A stretch of DNA of 64,000 nucleotides from positions 1-64,000 of the forward strand of contig JANJWS010000030.1 in NCBI GenBank assembly GCA_024709425.1. Direction: 5' to 3'. Origin of the DNA: Thiobacillus sp. GTDB lineage: Bacteria; Pseudomonadota; Gammaproteobacteria; Burkholderiales; Thiobacillaceae. Both the position numbers and the translations under genes were made by a program. Positions 27,601 through 34,168 of the stretch are shown one piece after another; position 1 is the stretch's first letter; each line of letters opens with the position of its first letter. Below the pieces are notes generated by a model. That model was given only the letters and a program-made list of their open reading frames with translations, was not told the DNA's origin and searched no databases.

Positions 27601-28146
27601 TTGCATACCCAGCACGCCCCGATGCTCAACGGCAACCGGTTCACGGTGCGCGTGCCCGCCGATCCCGTCCGCCGCGCACGCGGCGGCAGCCTGCACGGCG
27701 AGGTATTGCTGCCCGTTCGCTCGGACGTCAAGACGGTCGGGGGCCCCGGTTTCGAGTTCTGGGTGGATGGCAGGAACTATGACGAGAACGGCACGCTCGC
27801 CGCTGCGATTGCACGCAAGGGCCAGCCCACCGAGGCGGGTGCCTGGCGCATCGAGCTGTCGCCTGCCACCGCCGCGCGCGAAGACGAATTTCTCGTCGTG
27901 CTGATTCCGCGCCTTGCCGGCGACGATTCGCTGCCGAAGGTTCGCCGCCTGGGCAGCGGCGCGGCCTATGGCGTCGAAATCCGCAGCGGTGGCCTCACCC
28001 GCGTCTGGTGGTTCCGGACGGGAGAACAGGGCGTCGTGTTGCAGGCTGGCGGCGAGCGCGTGGCAATCGGCAATGATCGGGCCGCCGCCAGCGCGGCCAC
28101 CCCAGGCCGGTGGGACCGGTTCAAGGCTTGGTGGCGACGGCCTTGA
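24691..28146 (+). CDS. VanZ-VanZ-heparinase II/III membrane fusion protein
   Basis: An unusually long (1151-residue) protein. The first ~450 residues are membrane: a VanZ-like domain (about 17-135, with IYGTLFPLGEW and SPLDWVANSAGSAGGALL), further helices, and a second VanZ-like domain (about 305-410, VINWIPFRG...DITDVLLAVLGWLLPWLF). A last helix leads to a large soluble part (about 450-1130) with heparinase II/III features: YDWLYAQW, an alpha/alpha toroid with GGWHEGGEYLGIG, then the beta domain starting FKAGDNYWSHSHLDQGAF, whose His/Asp cluster is the expected metal/catalytic region. It probably acts on an acidic polysaccharide in the periplasm; substrate unknown. Its 3' end overlaps convergent aroK by 26 bp. 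Confidence 0.85.
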   Translation: MPRRQPAHPSTRPGAAMLWLALAYGMLVIYGTLFPLGEWTPPAGDWFNPITAAWPESAPRADLFVNLLAYVPLGLFLALWLRPRIGTIAAIVVACVAGSTLSFALETLQSALPSRVPSPLDWVANSAGSAGGALLAGVLDPRFAPGRRLLHWRQSWFAPGTLANLALVVAALWALTHAAPFVPSLDWGSLKSGLKPLGNTLRHPSTFEPAGALVMGLHVVALGLLLRCVAQRPLVWPFIVFSLAVLLLKVPVVGRQLSLEALIGWLGAAALLATPPARTPAGRIVPAAAALLTAHALAQFAPGQDAATSVINWIPFRGQVGTLEGMLDLVETLWPFMALGLLARWLTAWRWRLAVMLGGGAMVGLLAFSLEWLQQSIPGRFADITDVLLAVLGWLLPWLFAETHARTIPPATLPAPRMMRWAVPALATVMVTLGVAGWMAGSQVRMASDDRGRSMLPAPETLTAIVLPGFHHGHPRLPHPSDADISRLRSENPGWIEQSRRLADGGKGQLWDVIFMAYIEPGSQDLALLHRRLMEMRYSYRGHQQAKPIAQAYDWLYAQWNDTQRDALREKLAEGVGYLVNYIRTDRLSPYNVYLYNSPFQALVAANLALHGDDPRGELYMRFTYDLWKHRVLPVWRQIMGQHGGWHEGGEYLGIGIGQAVYQVPAMWRSATGEDLFRTEPGLRGFLDFVVDRKRPDGTDFRWGDAGFFDRNVPDVVPLALEYRHAAAYSLRPPRLAPEPSSWPWGPLTDASLLAPEAPSPLPLDRRFDGIGLVVARSDWSADATYLTFKAGDNYWSHSHLDQGAFTLYKGGELALDSGFYGPKYGSDHHMNYAYQSIAHNLVTVTDPDDTALASGKETRAIANDGGQRRIGSGWGLESAPIDLNEWLDQHALYHTGALRHYYSGQDSVVAVADLTPAYTNRHSGPGEFSHRTRRVERMWRTLVYDRRMDVVIVRDVVHATHADFVKRWLLHTQHAPMLNGNRFTVRVPADPVRRARGGSLHGEVLLPVRSDVKTVGGPGFEFWVDGRNYDENGTLAAAIARKGQPTEAGAWRIELSPATAAREDEFLVVLIPRLAGDDSLPKVRRLGSGAAYGVEIRSGGLTRVWWFRTGEQGVVLQAGGERVAIGNDRAAASAATPGRWDRFKAWWRRP

Positions 28147-28690
28147 GCGCCTCGTCGGTCGGGACGGGCAAGCGCATGGCATCGAGTTTGCCACACAGCA
28201 GGCGCGTCATTCCGGCCACGCTCTGCCGGCCGGTGTCGACGACGATGTCCGCCACCTCGCGGTACAGCGGATCGCGTACCCGATAGAGTTCGCGCAGCTT
28301 TTCCAGCGGGTTGTCGGTCTGCAGCAACGGGCGGTTGCGATCGTGCCGCGTGCGTTCGTAGAGATGCTCGGGCGTACCCCGCAGGTAGACCACCACGCCA
28401 TGCTGGCGCAGCCTCTCGCGGTTGGCCGCCGACAGCACCGCGCCGCCGCCGGTCGCCAGTACGATTCCGGACAGAGCCGTCAGGTCCGCGATCACCGCCT
28501 CCTCGCGCTTGCGGAAGCCGGCCTCGCCCTCGATCTCGAAGATCACCGGGATCTTCACCCCGGTGCGCGCTTCGATCTCGTGGTCCGAGTCCCGGAAGAC
28601 ACAAGCGTAGTGCTTTGCCAGCAGGCGTCCCACCGTGGTCTTGCCGGCGCCCATCAGACCGACCAGGAAAATGTTGTCCTGTTTGCTCAT
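28121..28690 (-). CDS. aroK: Shikimate kinase
   Basis: A 189-residue cytoplasmic kinase converting shikimate to shikimate-3-phosphate in aromatic amino acid synthesis. The P-loop GLMGAGKTT (11-19), DSDHEIEARTG (shikimate and Mg site), the GGGAV motif and the lid region RNRPLLQTDNP are all present. ATG at 28690 is chosen by homology; GGAG lies just 3 nt upstream, and an ATG three codons earlier is an alternative. In many betaproteobacteria aroB follows; here a convergent gene occupies that place. A terminator separates aroK from pilQ upstream. Confidence 0.95.
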   Translation of the reverse strand: MSKQDNIFLVGLMGAGKTTVGRLLAKHYACVFRDSDHEIEARTGVKIPVIFEIEGEAGFRKREEAVIADLTALSGIVLATGGGAVLSAANRERLRQHGVVVYLRGTPEHLYERTRHDRNRPLLQTDNPLEKLRELYRVRDPLYREVADIVVDTGRQSVAGMTRLLCGKLDAMRLPVPTDEALKAVATKP

Positions 28691-28756
28691 GGGCTCCATT
28701 CTAAAGGAGGTGGCGTCGATGCTCCCAGCCCCGGCGCACCGCCCGATGCCTGACAT

Positions 28757-28783
28757 GAAAAAAGCGCGGGACATGCCCGCGCT
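28757..28783 (-). terminator. Rho-independent terminator after pilQ
   Basis: A 7-bp GC stem (28763-28769 with 28775-28781) followed by six T on the minus strand, 18 bp after the pilQ stop and about 65 bp before the aroK start. It should reduce read-through from the pil operon into aroK. Confidence 0.82.
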
Positions 28784-28800
28784 TCGATGCCCGGCCGGGA

Positions 28801-31107
28801 TCAGCGGAGCGACAGGCGCTCGTCGATGATGCGCGGCGTCAGGAAAATGATCAGCTCCGTTTTCTGTTCCTGCTTGTACTTCTGCTTGAAGAGGTTGCCC
28901 AGGACCGGCACGTCGCCGAGGAAAGGCACCTTGGTGATGTTGCTGAGTTCCGCCTCATCGAAGATGCCCCCCAGCACCAGCGTTTCGCCATTGTTCACGC
29001 GCACCTGGGTCTTCACGCGTTTCGTCGCGATCGCCGGAACGGTGATGCCGCTGCCCACCGACACCGTACCGGTCGGGTCCACATTGTCCTTCTGCACCTC
29101 GACCGTCATGATGAGCGAATCGTTGTTCAGGATCTGCGGATCCACCAGGAGGCACAGGAAGACATCCTTGAAGCTGACGGTCGCCGGCTCGTTTGCGCTC
29201 CCCGGCGTGATGTAGGGAATCTGCGTGCCATTCAGGATCACGGCGGGTTTCTGGTTGGACGTCATCACGCGCGGGTTGGAAACAATTTTCCCGCGGTTGT
29301 CGGCCTCCAGGGCGGACAGTTCCAGGCTCAGCAAGTTGCCAGTGGACGCGTCCAGCAGGGACAGGGCCAACTGCGCCGCCCCCGCGCCGGCAGGAAGATT
29401 CACCATGTTCGTTCCCGTCCCCGCGATGGGCACGTCGGATTTGTAGGAATCGCTGACCGGATCGTAGCGGGTGCCCTTGATGGGTTGCATGGGCCAGAAG
29501 CCTTGCGTGATGGCCGACGCACTGTCCTGCGTCCCCGCGATACCGCCCTGGTAACGGCCCGTCAGGTTGACCGCGGTGAGCCCCAGCTTGGCGCCCAGGT
29601 CCCGACTCCAGCCGCTCTCGGCCGTCACCACGCGGGCTTCGATCATGACCTGGCGCGCCGGGACATCCAGACGGGTGAGCAAGTCGCGGATTTCCTGGAT
29701 CTTGCGTGCGGTGTCGGTGATGATGAGCGTGTTGGTCTTCAACTCGTAGGTGGCACGACCGCGCTTCGACAGGATCTTCTGGTCGGAGTCCTTGCCCTGC
29801 TGCGAGGCCTGCGCCGCGGCCGCACCGCCCAGACCCTGCGCCTGGGCGGAGCAGTTCACCGCGTTGTTTTTCGCCGAATTGAGGAATGCACCGGCCGCAA
29901 AGCCGTACAACATGGTCTGCGCCTCATCGGCCCGCATGTAGTTGAGCGGAATGTATTCCGTCACCATCGGCTCGAGGTCGGCCACCGCGGCCTTGGCCTC
30001 GAATTCCAGCTTTTCCTTGGTCAGAAGCTCATCCTTGGGCGCGATCCAGATGACGTTGCCGTTCTGGCGCTTGTCCAACCCCTTGGTCTGCATGATGAGG
30101 TCGAGCGCCTGATCCCACGGCACATCCTTGAGGCGCAGCGTGAGGTTGCCGGTCACCGTGTCGCTGGCGACGATGTTGAGGCCGGTGAAATCGGCGACGA
30201 CCTGGAGCACCGACCGCACCTCGACATTCTGGAAATTGAGCGAGAGCTTCTCGCCGACATACTTGATCTTGCCATCCGCGGTGCGCTTCACGCCGTCGAC
30301 GGCCGGCTTGACCTCGACGATGAAGCTGTTCTCGGTCTGATAGGCCGAATACTCCCAGGCACCCTTCGGGGCGATCATCATGCGGGTGTTGTCACCCAGC
30401 GTATACGCTTCGACGGTCTGCACCGGCGTTCCGAAGTCGGCGACATCGAGGCGGCGCTGCAGCGCCTTGGGCAGCTCCGTGCCGACGAAGTCGACCACGA
30501 CACCGTCGGCCTGCTGGCGGATGTTGATACCGGTCTGCGCATCCGACAAGGTGGTGACGATGCGCGCCTCGCCCGTGGCGCCGCGGCGGAAATCGACGTC
30601 ACGGATGGCGTGGCGAACGCTGCCCGGGCCGGCCTCGGCAAAGCGCGGCGTGGCATTCACCGGAGCCAGGCCTGTCCCCGAATCGCCCAGGGAAACGTAC
30701 AAGGCATTGCCTTCCACGCGCGCCTCATATTCGGCCGCCTTGCTGAGGTTGAGGACCAGGCGCGTACGCGTACCGGCCTGCACCACGTTCACGCTGGTCA
30801 GCGGCCCGAGATTCGCCTCGAGCACATTGCGCCCCGTCGCGTTTCCGGTATCCGGGAGGTCGAGTGCGATGCGCGGGGGGTTGCCGACGGTGAATCCGGC
30901 CGGCGTTGCGGCCAGCGGCGCCTTGAGGTTGACGCGCACCACGACCTTGCCACCCGGCAGGGTCGTCGTCTCGACGCTTTGCACGGCGTTCGCGGTGGGC
31001 GGCGCATCGGCAGCGTGCGCCACGGGCAGCAGGGCGAGCCCTGCGAAAGCCACGGCTCCCAGCAGGCGACGGCCGTAGTGATAGGCAAGTTTTGGCAATG
31101 CGTTCAT
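28801..31107 (-). CDS. pilQ: Type IV pilus outer-membrane secretin PilQ
   Basis: A 768-residue secretin with a signal peptide (cleavage after VAHA-A), two AMIN domains (about 50-130 and 165-245) that bind peptidoglycan, an STN/N0 domain (KLSLNFQNVEVRSVLQVVADF), N1, and a secretin domain ending VPFLGDVPVLGNLFKQK and ELIIFLTPRI. AGAGG lies 6 nt before the ATG at 31107, which also gives the signal peptide. Last gene of pilMNOPQ; it forms the pore for pilus extrusion. Confidence 0.95.
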   Translation of the reverse strand: MNALPKLAYHYGRRLLGAVAFAGLALLPVAHAADAPPTANAVQSVETTTLPGGKVVVRVNLKAPLAATPAGFTVGNPPRIALDLPDTGNATGRNVLEANLGPLTSVNVVQAGTRTRLVLNLSKAAEYEARVEGNALYVSLGDSGTGLAPVNATPRFAEAGPGSVRHAIRDVDFRRGATGEARIVTTLSDAQTGINIRQQADGVVVDFVGTELPKALQRRLDVADFGTPVQTVEAYTLGDNTRMMIAPKGAWEYSAYQTENSFIVEVKPAVDGVKRTADGKIKYVGEKLSLNFQNVEVRSVLQVVADFTGLNIVASDTVTGNLTLRLKDVPWDQALDLIMQTKGLDKRQNGNVIWIAPKDELLTKEKLEFEAKAAVADLEPMVTEYIPLNYMRADEAQTMLYGFAAGAFLNSAKNNAVNCSAQAQGLGGAAAAQASQQGKDSDQKILSKRGRATYELKTNTLIITDTARKIQEIRDLLTRLDVPARQVMIEARVVTAESGWSRDLGAKLGLTAVNLTGRYQGGIAGTQDSASAITQGFWPMQPIKGTRYDPVSDSYKSDVPIAGTGTNMVNLPAGAGAAQLALSLLDASTGNLLSLELSALEADNRGKIVSNPRVMTSNQKPAVILNGTQIPYITPGSANEPATVSFKDVFLCLLVDPQILNNDSLIMTVEVQKDNVDPTGTVSVGSGITVPAIATKRVKTQVRVNNGETLVLGGIFDEAELSNITKVPFLGDVPVLGNLFKQKYKQEQKTELIIFLTPRIIDERLSLR

Positions 31108-31141
31108 GTCAGCCTCTTTGTAATCAGCACTTCTCATTGAA

Positions 31142-31639
31142 TCATTCCTGCAAAATCAGGGTGCTCGTGCGCTCGGACCAGTCTCCCGCGCTGTCCTGCA
31201 CAATCTCGCGCAGGGTCACTTCGGTGTCGCCGATCTGCGTGATGATGCCGAAATTCTGGCCCACGTAATTGCCTTTCCTGACGTGATAGATCGCGTTGTC
31301 CGGCGTCTTGATCACGGCATGGATGACGCCCTTGCGCGACAGCACACCGACCATCTTCAGGGTTTCCAGCGAGAACGCTTCGAGTGGTTCCTTGGGCCGG
31401 TTGAAGTCGGGCTGAACGCCGCCACCGCCCCCGGTCGTCAGCTTTCTCGGCTTGAACGGGTCGGGCAGGTCGAATGCACCGTAGGTAAACGGTTCGTAGA
31501 CCTTGACCTCGGGAAGGGGCTCGACCCTGCCCTGGACATCCTTGCCGGTCTCGGCCACGAATCGTTGCAGATCCTCCATGTTGCCGCCACCACACGCGGT
31601 CAGGCCGATCGACAGGAGAAATATGGCGAAGCGCTTCAT
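31142..31639 (-). CDS. pilP: Type IV pilus lipoprotein PilP
   Basis: A 165-residue lipoprotein with lipobox LTAC, a disordered linker containing FDLPDPFKPRKL, and a small beta domain (about 85-160; ETLKMVGVLSRKGVIHAVIK). PilP links the PilNO inner-membrane complex to PilQ. It overlaps pilO by 4 bp and precedes pilQ by 34 bp. Confidence 0.93.
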   Translation of the reverse strand: MKRFAIFLLSIGLTACGGGNMEDLQRFVAETGKDVQGRVEPLPEVKVYEPFTYGAFDLPDPFKPRKLTTGGGGGVQPDFNRPKEPLEAFSLETLKMVGVLSRKGVIHAVIKTPDNAIYHVRKGNYVGQNFGIITQIGDTEVTLREIVQDSAGDWSERTSTLILQE

Positions 31640-32289
31640 TTCTTCTTCTCCTTGGCCTTCTTCTTGCCTGGCTTATTGTCCTTTTCGGCGGCCTGTTTTC
31701 GTGCGATGACTTCCTCTTCATCCAGATAGCGATACGTCTTGATCGTGGCATCCATGCTCAGCACACCCGTTTTGGCCGGCTCCATGGCGATGTCGTGCAG
31801 GGTGACGATGCGCGATAGTTTGGCGACATCGCTGACGAAGGCTGCGATGTCGTGATAGCCGCCGTTGACCTTGACGGTGATGGGTGTCGAGGCATAGAAC
31901 TCGGACACGGCCTCGCCCTCCGGCTTGAACAGGTCGAACTGCAGCCCGCGTCCCAGGCCTGCCTGGTTGACGTCGGTGATCAGCGCATCCATTTCCTGCT
32001 TGTTCGGCAGCTGCTTCAGCAGCGCGCCGAACGCCTGTTCGATGTCAGCGCGTTGCTTGGTGTAGGCCTCCAGGTTGACCGCCTGGTTCTTCTTGGTCGT
32101 GAACACCTGACGCAACTCGGCTTCCTTGCGTTTGCCCGCATCGAGTTGTGTCATGCCGCCGCGCCAGTCGAACCACCAGCCCGCCATCACGATCGCCGCA
32201 CACAGCAGGACCAGCGCCGCGAGCTTGGTCGGCAGCGGCCAGTCAGCGAGCGTTTTCAGGTCCAGTTTGTTGATGTCGTCCAGGGTCAT
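31636..32289 (-). CDS. pilO: Type IV pilus alignment protein PilO
   Basis: A 217-residue protein: short cytoplasmic N-terminus, one membrane helix (about 25-45), a coiled-coil segment and a ferredoxin-like periplasmic domain (ITVKVNGGYHDIAAFVSDVAKL), ending in a Lys-rich tail. It dimerises with PilN. It overlaps pilN and pilP by 4 bp each. Confidence 0.93.
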   Translation of the reverse strand: MTLDDINKLDLKTLADWPLPTKLAALVLLCAAIVMAGWWFDWRGGMTQLDAGKRKEAELRQVFTTKKNQAVNLEAYTKQRADIEQAFGALLKQLPNKQEMDALITDVNQAGLGRGLQFDLFKPEGEAVSEFYASTPITVKVNGGYHDIAAFVSDVAKLSRIVTLHDIAMEPAKTGVLSMDATIKTYRYLDEEEVIARKQAAEKDNKPGKKKAKEKKK

Positions 32290-32894
32290 GCCTTGCCCCC
32301 TTTGCCCTTCTTCGGGGCGGGTGTGGTGCTCACTTGTGTCTCGCCTTCAAGCTCCTGCCGGGTCTGCTTGACCGCCAGCACGAATTCATTGGCGCGCAGG
32401 TTGTTCACGGTGGCAGCCTTGATTTCAATCAGACGCGCGGATTCGAACCAGGGCGACCCGTCAAGGTTGCGCATCAGGGTCGATACGCGCGCGCTCGACT
32501 GGGTGTAGCCACTGAGCCGGATGGTGTCGCCGGTCTGCTTGAACGACTTCAGATACAACCCATCCGGCAGCAGGCGGATCATCTGGTCGAACAGGTGGAC
32601 GACTTCGGTGCGGTTGGCCTGCAGCGTTTCGACCACCCGCTTGCGTTCCAGCAGCGCCTGGGTCTGTTCGCGGATCTTCTTGATTTCACCAATCTGCTCG
32701 TCGAGCTTGGCAATTTCCTTTTCGAGATAGGCGTTGCGCGCGTCCTGCACGGACTGCCGCGCCGCGATGACGGTGTGGCCGGCAATGACGGCCAGCACGC
32801 CAGCGGCGACCGCAACGCCGAGCATGGCGGTGAACTGGCGCCGGCGCGCGGCACGCTTCAGTTCACGATGGGGGAGCAGGTTGATGCGGATCAT
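32286..32894 (-). CDS. pilN: Type IV pilus alignment protein PilN
   Basis: A 202-residue bitopic protein starting MIRINLLPHRE, the conserved motif that binds PilM. One membrane helix (about 22-42), a coiled coil (EKEIAKLDEQIGEIKKI) and a small alpha/beta domain follow. The start at 32894 overlaps the pilM stop by 4 bp; an upstream in-frame start would lose this typical N-terminus. Confidence 0.94.
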   Translation of the reverse strand: MIRINLLPHRELKRAARRRQFTAMLGVAVAAGVLAVIAGHTVIAARQSVQDARNAYLEKEIAKLDEQIGEIKKIREQTQALLERKRVVETLQANRTEVVHLFDQMIRLLPDGLYLKSFKQTGDTIRLSGYTQSSARVSTLMRNLDGSPWFESARLIEIKAATVNNLRANEFVLAVKQTRQELEGETQVSTTPAPKKGKGGKA

Positions 32895-33979
32895 TGGGGA
32901 TCGAACCTCCGCATGGCGAGGCCACAAGCGACAAAGAGGGAAGGCGCATCGGCGGTGAGCGCCTGTGGCCGGACCTTGGAGCCGACCGCCATGTTGGCGA
33001 ATGGATTGACGACCTGGGTCGGTATGCCGGTGCGCTGGGCCACGACCTCATCGATACCCGGGATCATGGCGCCACCACCCGCGAGCAGGATCTGATCGAC
33101 CTTGCGGTACTGCGTAGAGGTGGTGAACAGCTGCAGCGCGCGGCCGATTTCCATCGCCAGCGTCTCGCTGTAGGGCTGCAGCACTTCGACCTCGTAGCTT
33201 TCCGGCAGGGTACCCTTGCGCTTGGCGTTTTCCGCCTCCTCGCTCGTCATGCCGTAGCGCCGCGAGATTTCGTTGTTGAGCTGGTTGCCGCCGAAGCCGT
33301 GTTCGCGCAGGTAAACGGATTCGTTGTCGTGCAGAACGTTGATGTGCATGTTCTGCGCGCCGACATCGATGATGGCGACGGTCTGCCCCGCCCCGCCGTT
33401 GGGAAGGAGATGAGCGATCTGCTCATAGGCAGCCTGCGTGGCAAACGACTCGACGTCCATCACCAGCGCCTTGAGTCCGGCGGCTTCGACTGCCGCCACG
33501 CGGTCCTCGACCTTCTCCTTGCGCGCGGCGGCAAGCAGGATCTGCACATCTTCCGCGCTGGCAGGAGAAGGTCCCAGCACCTGGAAATCGAGGTTCACTT
33601 CGTCGAGCGAGAAGGGAATGACCTGATTCGCTTCGGTTTCGACCTGGTTTTCCAGATCGAGTCCCTTGAGACTCGCCGGCGCGAGGATCTTCTTGGTGAT
33701 GACCGCCGACGACGGCAGCGCGAGCGCCACGTTCCTGACCCGTGAGCCAAGATTTTTCCAGGCGGTGCGCAAGGCTTCGGCCACCTGGTCGACGTTCGCG
33801 ATATTGCCGTCGGTCACGGCATCCTTCGGCAGGGGTTCGATCATGTAGCGCTCCACCCGCAGCATGCCCTTTCCCGCGTCGGATAACTCGACCAGCTTGA
33901 CCGCGGTCGTGCTGATGTCGAGGCCCAGCATCGGCAGCCCCTTGGCAGACAACCAGTCCAGATTGATATTCAGGTGCAA
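32891..33979 (-). CDS. pilM: Type IV pilus assembly ATP-binding protein PilM
   Basis: A 362-residue cytoplasmic actin-like protein, first gene of the pil operon. It shows MLGLDISTTAVKLVEL (phosphate 1), the adenosine-type motif AIIDVGAQNMHINVLHDNE and LLAGGGAMIPGIDEVV. The start appears to be TTG at 33979: AAGGA lies 6 nt upstream and the resulting N-terminus (HLNINLDWLS) resembles other PilM proteins; the first ATG would be 16 codons later. The 189-bp gap to mrcA contains a very A-rich leader on this strand. Confidence 0.93.
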   Translation of the reverse strand: MHLNINLDWLSAKGLPMLGLDISTTAVKLVELSDAGKGMLRVERYMIEPLPKDAVTDGNIANVDQVAEALRTAWKNLGSRVRNVALALPSSAVITKKILAPASLKGLDLENQVETEANQVIPFSLDEVNLDFQVLGPSPASAEDVQILLAAARKEKVEDRVAAVEAAGLKALVMDVESFATQAAYEQIAHLLPNGGAGQTVAIIDVGAQNMHINVLHDNESVYLREHGFGGNQLNNEISRRYGMTSEEAENAKRKGTLPESYEVEVLQPYSETLAMEIGRALQLFTTSTQYRKVDQILLAGGGAMIPGIDEVVAQRTGIPTQVVNPFANMAVGSKVRPQALTADAPSLFVACGLAMRRFDPQ

Positions 33980-34126
33980 GTGTTTTCCTTTACGCTTCTG
34001 TGAGTTGGCGCTTTTTTTTGTTTTTGTTTTTAGATGCTAGCAACAACTCCCGGTTTTTAACAGTAATTTTCTTGCCGCCCCGCAAGAGTTGAACACCTGT
34101 GTCCAATTTCCAACACCACTAACGCC

Positions 34127-34132
34127 TATAAT
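34127..34132 (+). promoter_or_regulatory. Putative -10 element of mrcA
   Basis: TATAAT 37 bp upstream of the mrcA ATG; no clear -35 at 16-18 bp. The start codon has AAGGA about 7 nt upstream. Confidence 0.45.
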
Positions 34133-34168
34133 CGTCGGAAACTTTAGGCATCACAGAGAAGGAACCGG

